Of a stretch of 64,000 nt of DNA, positions 46,652-60,635 are shown in pieces; the first letter of the stretch is position 1, and every line of letters starts with the position of its first letter. The notes beneath the pieces were generated by a model. The model saw only the letters and a list, made by a program, of their open reading frames with translations. It ran no database searches and was not told the origin of the DNA. Location of the stretch: positions 124,001-188,000 of the forward strand of contig CAVOJD010000008.1 in the NCBI GenBank assembly GCA_963696075.1, given 5' to 3'. Origin of the DNA: CAJQQK01 sp963696075. GTDB lineage: Bacteria > Pseudomonadota > Alphaproteobacteria > Rhizobiales > Hyphomicrobiaceae. Made by a program: the position numbers and the translations under genes.

Positions 46652-46680
46652 CCCTCTCCCCGTCCTTCACGGGGAGAGGG
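46652..46680. repeat. Palindrome CCCTCTCCCC...GGGGAGAGGG
   Basis: Perfect 10-bp arms around nine bases, 45 bp past the isonitrile-hydratase-like gene; a related copy is at 14272. It is followed by a further GGGGAGAGGGG half-copy. Confidence 0.75.
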
Positions 46681-46766
46681 TCGGGGAGAGGGGCAGCAAC
46701 ATGCCCATGCCCCGGCACTGTCGCGCTCTCGCGTCACCTCACCGCCCCGCCCGCCCCTTTTTGCGT

Positions 46767-46796
46767 CCCCGGACAATGCGCAGCATTGATCCGGGG
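46767..46796. repeat. Palindromic element CCCCGGA...TCCGGGG
   Basis: Seven-base arms with an inner CAATG/CATTG stem, preceded by TTTTTGCGT. Same family as 6696 and 19797. Confidence 0.7.
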
Positions 46797-46863
46797 CCTT
46801 TACACCTCCCCGCACAATGCAATCTGGCAAGCGCTTTCCGCCACGGCCGCCTCAACGCGACCC

Positions 46864-47526
46864 CTACTCGATCACGTCCCACGTCTCACCAACCCGGTCG
46901 AGCGAGACAAACTCGGAAATACTGCCCCGGCTCACCGGCCCGAAGTTGCCCATCGGGTAGCCGATCGGCAGGATTGCATAGGAGTGCATGCCCGGCGGCA
47001 GCCCGAGCGCCTTGTCGGCCTCCTCTGCGAAATGGATATGCCGCGTCGTCAGGCACGAGCCGAGGCCGAGCGCCCTGGCCGCCAGCAGCATGTTCTGCAC
47101 GGCCGGATAAATCGACGCCCCCGACGACCGGTTCGGCGTCGCGTCGCCATGATTGAGACACGCCACGATCCACACCGGCGCTTCATGATAGTGATCGGTC
47201 AGATATTCGACCGCCTTGTGCTGGCGATGATACCGCGCCTCGTCCGACCCTGGCGGCGGTGCCGCCGTGGCATACCGCGGCCCGATCCACTCATCGAACG
47301 CCTTCTTGTACCAGACCTGCACTTGTCTCTTGATCTCGATGTCCTTGACCACCAGGAAGTGCCACGTCTGGAAGTTGCCGCCGTTGGCAGCCTTCGTGCC
47401 CGCCTTCAGGATCTTCACGATCAACTCATCCGGCACCGGGTCCGGCTTCAGCCGCCGCATGGCGCGCGTCGAATGCATGATATCGAAGACGTTCTGCGAG
47501 GCGAGATCGATTGTGTTCTGGGACAT
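46864..47526 (-). CDS. Nitroreductase family protein
   Basis: 220 residues from ATG 47526. FMN-dependent nitroreductase fold: STRAMRRLKPDPVPDELI at the start binds the FMN phosphate, KAANGGNFQTWHFLVVKD near residue 45-62, and the C-terminal GLGSCLTTRH and LPIGYPMGNFGPVSR segments are typical. Such enzymes reduce nitro groups or dehalogenate using NAD(P)H; the substrate cannot be inferred. Confidence 0.88.
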   Translation of the reverse strand: MSQNTIDLASQNVFDIMHSTRAMRRLKPDPVPDELIVKILKAGTKAANGGNFQTWHFLVVKDIEIKRQVQVWYKKAFDEWIGPRYATAAPPPGSDEARYHRQHKAVEYLTDHYHEAPVWIVACLNHGDATPNRSSGASIYPAVQNMLLAARALGLGSCLTTRHIHFAEEADKALGLPPGMHSYAILPIGYPMGNFGPVSRGSISEFVSLDRVGETWDVIE

Positions 47527-47694
47527 CGGGCGTCGCTCCATGTTGCGCTCTCAGTCAAACTCTAGGTCGGACCGGCACCAACCGTCGACCGCGAACCGTT
47601 CCCGTTCCTGATAAATGGCTCCCACACGCCCCGATGAATGCTAGTCTCCACGCCGGCCGCCAACAACAAACGAGACCAGCCGGAGGAACCGCCC

Positions 47695-48579
47695 ATGATC
47701 GACCAGCTCCAAGGTGTCGTCGCCCCGTTCACCACGCACTTCAAGGCCGACGGCGCGATCGACTTCACCGCCATCAAACCGCAAATCGACTGGCTGATTG
47801 AAAACGGCGTCCACGGCGTCGCCGCAGGCGGCTCGACCGGCGAAGGCCACGCCCTGGACCGCGCCGAATACCAGGAACTGATCGCCGCCACCGTCGAAGC
47901 CGCCGCCGGCCGCATCCCCGTCGTCGCCGGCATCATCGCCAACACCACCGCCGAAGTCGCCCGCCGCGGCCATCTCGTAAAGGACCTCGGCGTGGTCGCC
48001 CTGCAGATCACCCCGCCCCACTATCTGTTCCGCCCCGACGACGACGCCATGGTCGCCCATTTCCGCGCGATCCATGCCGAATGCGGCGTGCCGATCCTGA
48101 TCTACAATGTCGTGCCCTGGTGCTATCTCTCGCCCGACTTGCTGCTGCGCATCATGGACGAAGTCCCGGGCGTCGCCGGTGTCAAACAATCCGCCGGCGA
48201 CATGAAACTCTTCGCCGACCTCGTCCGCCGCGCCAAACCGAAGAACCTCATCTTCTCCGCCGTCGACGCCCTCCTCTACCCCTCCTACCAACTCGGCGCC
48301 CGCGGCTCGATCGCCGCCATCCTCACCGCGGCCCCAGGTCCGTCGGTCAGACTTTGGAACGCCGTCAAGGAACAGGATTGGGAAACCGCTCGCGACCTCC
48401 ATGAACGCCTGATGCCGGTCTGGGATGCTGTCGGCGTCGACAACATGCCCTCCCTCGTCAAGTACGCCCAGGAACTCCAGGGCGTCCCCGCCGGCCTCGC
48501 CCGCGCCCCCACCTCACCAGCGCGCGACGAACAAAAAGCACAGGTCCGCGCCGCCCTCGCCGGCCTCGGCCTCGTATGA
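47695..48579 (+). CDS. Dihydrodipicolinate synthase family aldolase/lyase
   Basis: 294 residues from ATG 47695 (GGAGG upstream). TIM-barrel Schiff-base aldolase: GGSTGEGHALDRAEY near residue 45, Tyr in LIYNVVPW near 135 and Lys in GVAGVKQSAGD near 163. The class I lysine and tyrosine are present, but the gene lies apart from the lysine cluster and the sequence departs from DapA, so it is more likely a catabolic lyase. A thioesterase gene follows after 25 bp, suggesting an operon. Confidence 0.85.
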   Translation: MIDQLQGVVAPFTTHFKADGAIDFTAIKPQIDWLIENGVHGVAAGGSTGEGHALDRAEYQELIAATVEAAAGRIPVVAGIIANTTAEVARRGHLVKDLGVVALQITPPHYLFRPDDDAMVAHFRAIHAECGVPILIYNVVPWCYLSPDLLLRIMDEVPGVAGVKQSAGDMKLFADLVRRAKPKNLIFSAVDALLYPSYQLGARGSIAAILTAAPGPSVRLWNAVKEQDWETARDLHERLMPVWDAVGVDNMPSLVKYAQELQGVPAGLARAPTSPARDEQKAQVRAALAGLGLV

Positions 48580-48604
48580 ACCGCAACGGATACCCCAGGA
48601 CAAT

Positions 48605-49024
48605 ATGACGACGCCCGCCCCGCCGCTCGACGGCTACACCATCTACGACCCCATCGACCCGTTCGAAATGCGCGCCGGCCCCTTCTTCTGGAAACGCCGC
48701 GACGACGGCACCCATCATTTCGTCCTTGAGGCCGCCGACTATCACTGCAACCGCCAGGGCGTCGTCCATGGCGGCCTCATGCTCACCATGATCGACCTGA
48801 CCTTCGCGGCCACCGCCAAGGAGACGCCCGACCAACGCCTCGTCACGATTTCCTTGTCGTCGGAATTCGTTGCAGCCGGCCAGATCGGCCACCTCATCGA
48901 GGCAGAGGCCGAAGTCGTCCGCCGCACCAACACGCTCTGCTTCCTGCGCGGCCAGATCACCTCAAACGGCCAGACGCTGCTCAATTCAAGCTGCATCTAC
49001 CGCCTCTTTCGCCCGCGAACCTGA
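48605..49024 (+). CDS. PaaI-type hotdog thioesterase
   Basis: 139 residues from ATG 48605. Hotdog-fold acyl-CoA thioesterase with the signature NRQGVVHGGLMLTMIDLTF near residue 45-62 and the strand VTISLSSEFVAAGQIGHLIEAEAEVVRRT. The His-Gly-Gly helix is intact. It lies 25 bp behind the DHDPS-like gene, so the two may work on one catabolic route. Substrate unknown. Confidence 0.87.
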   Translation: MTTPAPPLDGYTIYDPIDPFEMRAGPFFWKRRDDGTHHFVLEAADYHCNRQGVVHGGLMLTMIDLTFAATAKETPDQRLVTISLSSEFVAAGQIGHLIEAEAEVVRRTNTLCFLRGQITSNGQTLLNSSCIYRLFRPRT

Positions 49025-49050
49025 TCTAATCCCGGCCCTTGCCACAAAAA

Positions 49051-49078
49051 AGCCGGCGACCTCAAGAGATCACCGGCT
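49051..49078 (-). terminator. Rho-independent terminator of the TauD-type gene
   Basis: GC-rich hairpin AGCCGG...CCGGCT with a T-run (AAAAAA on the plus strand) at its minus-strand end, 40 bp past the dioxygenase stop. It may also end the convergent thioesterase transcript. Confidence 0.8.
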
Positions 49079-49118
49079 TCATTTCACGTCCAACATAGCG
49101 ATTTGGACGCATAAGCTT

Positions 49119-49946
49119 CTAAATTGGCCGGTCACCCTTCACCGTCACCCGCCACCCGGACCGCACGTTCGGATAGTAATCCCAGATCGCCAGGTGCTGC
49201 ACCGCCCGGTTATCCCAGAACGCGACCGAGTTCGGCCGCCACCGGAACCGCACCTGCCAATCCTCACGCTGCGTATGCTCGAACAGCATTCTGAGAACAG
49301 CATCACTCTCGATGCGTGGCAGCCCATTGATGCGCGTCGTAAAAATCGGATTGACGAACAGCGATTTACGGCCCGTCTCCGGATGCGTGCGCACAACCGG
49401 GTGATCCGCGAAGGGATACACCTTGCCGGCATCATCGACACCCTTGTCGGCATAACGCCCGCGATACTGCGGCTCGCCGTCATGGCGCGCCGTCAGCCCG
49501 TCGAGATACGCCTTCATCCGGTCCGACAGCGCATCGTAAGCCGCATTCATGTTCGAGAACAACGTGTCCCCGCCGAACTCCGGCACGGTGTGCAGATAGA
49601 GGATCGAGCCCAGCGGCGGCTCGGCATCGCACGACACATCCGAATGCCAGCGCTCGCCTGCGATATACGTCGAGTTCTCATCCGCATGGATCGGCAGGAT
49701 TTCCGGATGCCCCTCCGGTCCCGGGATCGCCGGGTGAATATGCAGCTCGCCAAACCGCGCCCCAAACGCCTTCTGGCTGTCGTGATTGAGCTCCTGGTCG
49801 CGGAAAAAGATCACGCCGTAATCCAGCAACGCCTGGCGGATCTCCGCCAAGGTCCCATCATCGATCGGCCTCGTCAGATCGACCCCTTCGATCTCAGCCC
49901 CAATTCGCGCCGTCACAGGATTGACGGCAATTCTTTCATACGCCAT
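49119..49946 (-). CDS. TauD/TfdA family dioxygenase
   Basis: 275 residues from ATG 49946 (GGAGG upstream). Fe(II)/2-oxoglutarate dioxygenase: GAEIEGVDLTRPIDD at the start, HxD in ERWHSDVS near residue 98-101, distal His in FWDNRAVQHLAIWDY and the 2-oxoglutarate arginine in RSGWRVTV. Family members release sulfite from taurine or oxidise aryloxyacids; the substrate here is unknown. Ends in a strong terminator. Confidence 0.9.
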   Translation of the reverse strand: MAYERIAVNPVTARIGAEIEGVDLTRPIDDGTLAEIRQALLDYGVIFFRDQELNHDSQKAFGARFGELHIHPAIPGPEGHPEILPIHADENSTYIAGERWHSDVSCDAEPPLGSILYLHTVPEFGGDTLFSNMNAAYDALSDRMKAYLDGLTARHDGEPQYRGRYADKGVDDAGKVYPFADHPVVRTHPETGRKSLFVNPIFTTRINGLPRIESDAVLRMLFEHTQREDWQVRFRWRPNSVAFWDNRAVQHLAIWDYYPNVRSGWRVTVKGDRPI

Positions 49947-50096
49947 GGCCTTGTCCTCCGCGCAGCCGCATCTGAGACCGAAAGCTGGGTCCGCCACGGC
50001 CCAATGTCAAAGCCCGCTTTGCGGTTATCAGCTACTTGGAAATCCACCGGCCCGACACCGCGCCACACCCGCAACACGGCATCGGGCCGCAACCCA

Positions 50097-50756
50097 TCAC
50101 GACGGTGGCTTGATCGAAATGCCGTCCGCGTTACAGTTCTCGAACAGAAAATTGTTCATCTCATCGGCCGCCGCCCGCGAGATCACGCCGGAAAGCTGAT
50201 TGATCGCCATCGCCGACGTCAGCGCCGCCGCCGCAACCCTTGACCCGTCCGTTTCGATGGCACCGAAATCGACCGACTCGACCTTGCCGCCCTTGAACAG
50301 CGCCGTCGGCGCCAGCGACACGCGCACCTTGAACGCCTCGCCCTTGGCCGCATCCTTGTCCTCGACCGAACAATTCAGCTCATGCTTGCCGATCGCGAGC
50401 GCAAGCTCGTTCTCCTTCAGCGCCTTCCCGGCCTTCTCCCGATCGAGTTTGACCGAGGTCGTACACTGCATGTGGCCATAGCCCCACACATAACTCCCGC
50501 CCACGATCCGCTCGAGAATATCCTGCCGCCGCCACGTCTTCGTGAACGAACAGGCGACAGGATCCCCCGCCCCCGGCTCGGCAAACGCCTTGCAGATTTC
50601 AACCTTGCACGCCCTGCGCGCTTCTTTTTCCTCGGCCAGCCGCTTGTCCAGCGCCGGATCCGTGGCGGCCGCTTTATCCGCCGCCATGACCGGCCCGGAG
50701 ACCCCGAGCATGACGATCATCCCGGCCATCGCCGGGACCTTCCAAACTGAGTACAT
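50097..50756 (-). CDS. Hypothetical periplasmic protein
   Basis: 219 residues, not recognised. The signal peptide is MAGMIVMLGVSGPVMAADK, with a charged helical N-terminus and five cysteines (contexts RACK, EICK, VACS, QCTT, NCSV, plus a C-terminal NCNA) that could pair. Single gene, minus strand, at the border of the Rhs remnant region. Confidence 0.65.
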   Translation of the reverse strand: MYSVWKVPAMAGMIVMLGVSGPVMAADKAAATDPALDKRLAEEKEARRACKVEICKAFAEPGAGDPVACSFTKTWRRQDILERIVGGSYVWGYGHMQCTTSVKLDREKAGKALKENELALAIGKHELNCSVEDKDAAKGEAFKVRVSLAPTALFKGGKVESVDFGAIETDGSRVAAAALTSAMAINQLSGVISRAAADEMNNFLFENCNADGISIKPPS

Positions 50757-50904
50757 CAGGTTACGCCCCCAAACTGTACGCTACGATTAACGCTCACACG
50801 AGCGCACCCAGACTAGCGCCCAGCCCCGCCACACCTGAAACGAGAACAGCGCCCCACTCTCTGACAGACCGTTGGATTTGTCTTTGCGGCCACACTCGCG
50901 ACGG

Positions 50905-51170
50905 GCGCGCGTCCACGCCATCACCGGTTCTGCGAGCCTCAACGCCCACCTTCACCACGACGCCAGTCGTTCCAGCTCACCGCCCGAGCGATCCGGCCGA
51001 CGACCAGCCGGCCGCAACGAACGGCGCAGCACCTGCCTTGCATTACAACTGGCACCGCCACTACGATCCCACCATCGGCCGCTACACCCAGCCCGATCCC
51101 CTGGGCTTCGTCGATGGGCCGAGTGTCTATGCGTATGCCACGGCGGTAATCCCGCAGGGGTTGGTCGGAT
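50905..51170 (+). pseudogene. Rhs core fragment, copy 1
   Basis: Contains the C-terminal Rhs core HYNWHRHYDPTIGRYTQPDP ending GFVDGPSVYAYA, in the frame of ATG 51038. The preceding HAITGSASL segment is in another frame, separated by an inserted palindromic segment (about 50970-51032) also found in copy 3. No start, no upstream YD repeats, and the part after YAYA is altered. A decayed remnant. Confidence 0.8.
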
Positions 51171-51966
51171 CCGAAGGACGGAGCGGTTCGTCTCAGGAGC
51201 GTAGCGCTGCTGGACTCGGATCTTCTCGTCCAGGCGGCGATCATTGCGGCCGGCGGTGAGGCCAACATGTGGCTACCAATTCGACTCAGCAGCGCAAGGC
51301 TATTTGGGTGGCCACTAACTTGGGACGACCGTCCAAATGACGACAAGCGAAAACAATGTACCGACTGTTGAAGGCACAACCACTGACCGCAGGCAACGAC
51401 GAGGAATGCTGCCAACGTCCAGCTTGACGCCGCAATCAGCGTCTTCGAGAGTTGTTATGGCCAAAGGTCAGAAGTGACAGCGTCATTGAAGCCTGAGCCA
51501 CGGCTAATGGCTTAGACAATCGCACGCTTCAGTGCAAATTGGCAGGACCAGGCCGATACCGACCCAATACTCGGCGATTGCTAGATTCGGAGCTGGGTTC
51601 TGGATCATGAGATAGCGTACTCGTCGAAACATGGCGAGCACGATGCGCTGCTTAACGCCGTTCTTCGAGGCAGCTCGTGAGATGAAGACAGCATGAACTC
51701 TTGGTGAGAACATTTGCACGTTTCCGGCTGACGCGACAACGCCGGAGATGTCGCATATCACAGTTATAGCGCGAGACAGAGTTCACATCGAAACGCGAAG
51801 CCGCCGGAGCCACTCGGTATCAAGCTCGTGATGCTCGCACTCTACAGGATTGACAACACAACTCCGTCAACGAGCGAGAAATTAATCCAGCATGAAATTT
51901 GGAAGCAATTCTGAGACGATTCGGGTTCTTGACCTCAGCAAGCCTGGACATGTACACGATCCATAG
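51171..51966. other. Unassigned sequence between Rhs copies 1 and 2
   Basis: About 800 bp of lower GC with no credible gene. Likely eroded Rhs tip or immunity sequence, but nothing in it is recognisable. Confidence 0.4.
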
Positions 51967-52863
51967 CATCCGAATCTGTTCTGCTGCACCGCCGCCAACC
52001 GGCTGCAGAACGCCGATGGGCCGTGGGGCGCCAAAACCTTCTACTACGACGGCGTTGGCAACCGCACGACACACATCCTGACGCCACCCGGTGGCTCGGC
52101 CTCAACCGAAGTCCTCGGCTACGGCGCAACCCACAACCGCCTCGAAGACATCACGGTCGCCTCAACCACGGTGCGCACCTTCGCCTACGACGCGGCTGGC
52201 AATATCACCACCGACACACGTTCCGGTTCGGTCTACGCCTATACGTACAACCATGCCGGTCGCCTCAAGACCGTCAGCCTCGATGGCACGCTGAAGGCCA
52301 CCTATACGTATAACGGCCAGCAGCAGCTCGTCAGCCGGGTGATCACGAACTCCGGCGCCCTCAATGGCACCACCCACTTCGTGCACGATCCGCTCGGCAA
52401 CGTCATCGCCGAGGCTGATAGTTCCGGCAACACACTCAGGGAATACCTGTGGCTGCCGGAAACCCAGATCGGGCCGACGCGGCAGGCCTGGGCGCAGGTC
52501 GACATGCCGGTGGCCGTCATCGACGACGTCTCCGGCACGCCAGTGACCTACTACGTGCACGTCGACCACCTCAACCGGCCGGTCATGATGACCAATACGT
52601 CGAAGGCTTCGGTCTGGGCTGCGACCTTCCTGCCCTGGGGCGGGGTGCACGCCATCACCGGCTCAGCCAGCCTCGAGGCCCGCTTCCCGGGACAGTGGTT
52701 CCAGCTCGAATCGGGCTTGCATTACAACTGGCACCGCCACTACGATCCCTCCGTCGGCCGCTACACGCAGCCCGATCCCTTGGGCTTCGTCGATGGGCCG
52801 AGTGTCTATGCGTATGCTCGCGGCAATCCGCAAGGGTTGGTGGATCAGGGACCGGCGCCATAG
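51967..52863 (+). pseudogene. Rhs core fragment, copy 2 (5'-truncated)
   Basis: Open for 298 codons after a stop at 51964-51966, without a proper start. It encodes YD-repeat units (FYYDGVGNRTTH, FAYDAAGNITTD, YTYNHAGRLKTVSLDG, HDPLGNVIAEADSSG), then VDHLNRPVMMTN and the terminal core HYNWHRHYDPSVGRYTQPDP with GPSVYAYARGNPQG. It stops seven residues later, so the variable toxin tip is gone. An internal ATG at 52171 could express about 230 residues, but the missing cage-forming repeats make function unlikely. Confidence 0.85.
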
Positions 52864-53495
52864 TTCGACGTGAAATCATTCGGTGGGGCACCAGGACTAG
52901 CAGGCCTTTGTGCGGCACATCCAATGCATTTGTGCAGGTGGTTGCCGCTGGGACAGGCGGCATACATGTGCTACAGAGCATTCGGCGGCCTTTGCGGGTG
53001 GACATCAGAAGATAGCGAAGGATCCTTGTAATACAACTGCTTTACCACGATGAAGCCGATCGGCAGTCGAAACTTTGCCTGACGAAACTCGGAGGCTGGA
53101 AGCGGTTCGCTCGAGATCTGTGGAATAATCCGCAAACACTGGCGACTAATGGCCCCGGACCACGCTGGATGTCCGGGCTGACTCCGCTAGATACAAGGTA
53201 GAATTATATGGCACCGTTTTCATTATTGGCTGTACGCAACTCTCTTCGGCACGGAAGTCAGCCGCGGCCGAGTCGACATACTTGCTAGCGGTATTCACCA
53301 TCCCGATGACTGCTAGCAACGATTTCCGATGCCTTTCAACCATCGATGCCCAATACTGCGGTCAAAATGGTGTGCCGCTAAGCGGACCAAATGCGATAAT
53401 GTCTGTGTTTGGCGTTTTAGAAGCTGACCAGATCCCTGTCCCGGTTGTGGGCACAAGCTTCCTGATTAGAAGCGTGGCTCACTTGCTATTGCGTA
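52864..53495. other. Unassigned sequence between Rhs copies 2 and 3
   Basis: A frame open from 53150 to about 53490 on the plus strand (containing VELYGTVFIIGC and MSVFGVLEADQIPVPVVG) has no good start and runs out of frame into copy 3. It may be a remnant of a tip or immunity gene. Nothing else is recognisable. Confidence 0.35.
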
Positions 53496-53673
53496 CACCA
53501 CGCCGGTCGCCTCAAGACCGTCAGCCTCGATGGCACGCTCAAGGCCACCTACACGTACAACGGCCAGCAGCAGGTCATTAGCCGGGTGATCACGAACTCA
53601 GGCGCCCTGATTTCTTGCTTGCGCGCCTCCGGCACGACGGCACCACGCACTTCGTGCACGACCGCATGGGCAA

Positions 53674-53689
53674 TCCCCGCCTGCGCGGG
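53674..53689. repeat. Palindrome CCCCGC...GCGGGG inside Rhs copy 3
   Basis: Short GC-rich inverted repeat at the second insertion site, absent from copy 2. Confidence 0.6.
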
Positions 53690-53767
53690 GACAGGCTAAA
53701 TTGCCGAGGCTGATAGCGCCGGCAACACGCTCCGGGAAGTCCTGTGGCTGCCGGAAACCCAGGCTTG

Positions 53768-53786
53768 TCCCGGATTTGATCCGGGA
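53768..53786. repeat. Palindrome TCCCGGAT-TTG-ATCCGGGA inside Rhs copy 3
   Basis: Perfect 8-bp arms with a 3-base loop at the third insertion site, absent from copy 2. The arms resemble the intergenic elements at 6618 and 46767. Confidence 0.75.
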
Positions 53787-54206
53787 TCGGGCCCACCCGG
53801 CAGGCCTGGGCGCAGGTCGATATGCCGGTGGCCGTCATCGACGACGTCTCCGGCACGCCAGTGACGTACACCGTGCACGTCGACCATCCGCGCTCAAGTA
53901 GCCGATAGGCGATAGCGCAAACAAGAGCGCACCGGCCGGTCATGATGACCAATACGTCGAAGGCTTCGGTCTGGGCTGCGACCTTCCTGCCCTGGGGCGG
54001 CGTCCACGCCATCACCGGCTCAGCCAGCCTCGAGGCCCGCTTCCCTGTATGGCCGCCTCGCGGACGGCAGTGGTTCCAGCTCACCGCCCGAGCGATCCGG
54101 CCGGCGACCAGCCGGCCGCAGCGAACGGCGCACACATGCCTTGCATTACAACTGGCACCGCCACCACTCCATCAGTCGTGCGCTTGTATAAGCCTACCCC
54201 AAACAC

Positions 54207-54240
54207 AAAAAAGCCCCCGCTGGCGAACCAGAGGGGGCTT
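54207..54240 (-). terminator. Terminator of the rRNA operon
   Basis: Hairpin AAGCCCCC...GGGGGCTT followed by six T on the minus strand, about 50 bp past the 5S gene. Confidence 0.9.
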
Positions 54241-54292
54241 TGAAAGCATTATGAAGAAGAGACTGTCTTACGGTTCTGTCTGACTGCTTGGT

Positions 54293-54410
54293 ATGCCTGG
54301 CAACGACCTACTCTCCCGCGTCTTGAGACGAAGTACCATCGGCGCTGGGGCGTTTCACGTCCGAGTTCGGAATGGGATCGGGTGCAGCCACCCCGCCATA
54401 GCCACCAGGC
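54293..54410 (-). rRNA. rrf: 5S ribosomal RNA
   Basis: The reverse complement shows the 5S pattern from GCCTGGTGGCTATGGCGGGG through CCGATCCCATTCCGAACTCG to GTCGTTGCCAGGC, with 5' and 3' ends pairing. Last gene of the operon; no tRNA-fMet follows. Confidence 0.95.
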
Positions 54411-54639
54411 AGACGAAGCAGTCAGAGATAAATTTTCTGGTCTTGCGGCACGCCTTAACGCGCCACACTTCTTGGCTTGTTCTTACGCCGATCTAACGCT
54501 GCACATCCACGGGCCAAAGGCCCAGAGCCCGCCAAGCGGGCCGGCGCAAGCGCCGCCCTCGCGGAGGAGCCCGTAGCATGCAGTGCTCGGAACCGCTCCG
54601 TGAGCGCATTAAAGATCAGCATTGCTTAATGAGAGCGTT

Positions 54640-57448
<2,809 letters not shown>

Positions 57449-57733
57449 TCTCATTAGCAATGCTCACCCATCATAATGTCGGAGGAGTAATTCCAACACG
57501 ATGACTCGGCAGGTGAACAATGCACAGAAAGACCAGAAAATTTATAAGACAAACCCACAAACAACTCCGCGCTCACACGCGTCCTCCGGGGAGGAGGCAA
57601 ATCGCCTTCTGGAACGCTGGCCAGTAGGGGCCAACGAACGTGGGCATATCTCTTCTTCACGATGTTTTAGACTCAATCGCCAGGCCCTGAGGCCGGCGAA
57701 ACTTGTTGCTCTCTCTTCTTGGACATTCGGAAA

Positions 57734-57809
57734 TGGTGGAGCCAGTCGGGATCGAACCGACGACCTGAAGCTTGCAAAGCTACCGCTCTCCCAGCTGAGC
57801 TATGGCCCC
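57734..57809 (-). tRNA. tRNA-Ala (TGC)
   Basis: 76 nt, encoded CCA end. Acceptor GGGGCCA pairs with TGGCTCC. The anticodon loop CTTTGCAAG carries TGC. Standard spacer tRNA of the rRNA operon. Confidence 0.96.
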
Positions 57810-57929
57810 ATTTCTGAAAGCCGGCTCGTCGAGAGCATTCGCTCGCAAACAACTCACGTCGCCACGAAGACTGCTCAAATTCCAAGACCGGCTCCCGCTC
57901 CACCCGGCTCACCCCATCACTAAAAGGAT

Positions 57930-58006
<77 letters not shown>

Positions 58007-58179
58007 GGATGGAAGCGTGCGTCCAAGAAGAAGAAAGAGAAACGAAGACGGCGGCGTCCTGCTTTAGTTCAGAGAACCGAGGTTATACCGAACCTCGATC
58101 CCGTTTGTTCCAAGAAGATCGGGACCACGTGTGCCTGGCGAGTGGTGAAACTCATTGCAGGCATGTATGTCCGGATCTT

Positions 58180-59668
<1,489 letters not shown>

Positions 59669-60635
59669 GAGAATTTGAAGTCTGGTTAACTTGGACTGGA
59701 ATCTGTCCAAGGATCTCACTGCGTAACGGGCACCACACAATGATATTCCAACCAATGATCCCGAAGGATCAGACTGGCTGAAATCCATGGTGATGTAAGA
59801 AACACAAGATCAACCAGAGTTTCAGTTGCCCCGACATCTTACGACATCGGGAAGCCTGGACTCCGCCGCCTGCGTTTCTCTTTCTTCATATTCAATTGTC
59901 AAAGAGCAGCCGAACAAACATCGATCCCAGCCTCTATACTGAGGCAAGAAGAGACAACAACGTCCCTGTCTGGGTTGCCCCAGTCCATGGCGTTGAAGTT
60001 GCTTGAGAGCGATGCCCGTGTCGGGCGCCGAAGCACGTTGGCGCCCCGGACAAGAACCCAATAAATACGAAGGCCCCCTTGCTGTCAACCATTACTTTCC
60101 ATTTTTTTCATCTCTCGGTCACAAATCGACCAACCGATTGAGTTTGAAGGATTCTTTTTGATGCGAGCGGAACGCGTTACACGGCACAGCACGGAAAAAA
60201 GGGCGATCGAAAGCCCGTGGATGGGACACCCAGCACCCCGGATTGACCACGTTGGTAAACCCTGCCGCTCGACCGGCGCGAACTCGCCCCCTGCACGCAC
60301 CACATCAGCGGGTAGAGACTGCACGATGGCGCCCCAATCACGGCCCCGCACCTGCCGGGCGCCACCAACACAAGACCATTTCGGCCATAAATTCGGCCAA
60401 GAACTGCAGCACATCATTGGGCGGCGGCGGCAAGTGATTCCGCAGCAGGTACCGCGGGCACCGACGGTTCGACCAACCAAATGATCGCCTGGCCGGCCGA
60501 TCGCCACCCGGCAGTTACCGCTGCAAACGAATGGTGAGAACGGATTGACTGCGGCCTGCGAACCCCGCAGTTTGACAGCGCTCGCGATTGTTTTGCGCAT
60601 CTTGCGCTCAAACGCAGCAAACCGGTGGGGGCCGC
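59669..60635. other. rRNA leader and upstream region
   Basis: About 390 bp of untranslated 16S leader up to the promoter at 60060-60088, then about 550 bp before the peptidase gene. Open frames here lack coding character. Confidence 0.5.
60060..60088 (-). promoter_or_regulatory. Likely rRNA operon promoter
   Basis: Minus-strand TTGACA (60083-60088) followed at 16-17 bp by ATTTATT. A perfect -35 and an AT-rich -10, about 400 bp before the 16S 5' end. Confidence 0.6.

Larger units (their letters stand above)
53496..54172 (+). pseudogene. Rhs core fragment, copy 3, with six short insertions
   Basis: Collinear with bases 52254-52740 of copy 2, from GRLKTVSLDG to the YNWHRH core, but interrupted at six places by 22-57 bp replacements, several of them palindromic (at about 53674-53685, 53767-53785 and 54097-54118). 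No single frame is open across it. It ends just before the rRNA terminator. Confidence 0.85.

Noticed and set aside
54240..54292. tRNA-fMet after the 5S gene
   Set aside because: Often present in alphaproteobacterial rRNA operons, but no cloverleaf can be formed between the 5S gene and the terminator.
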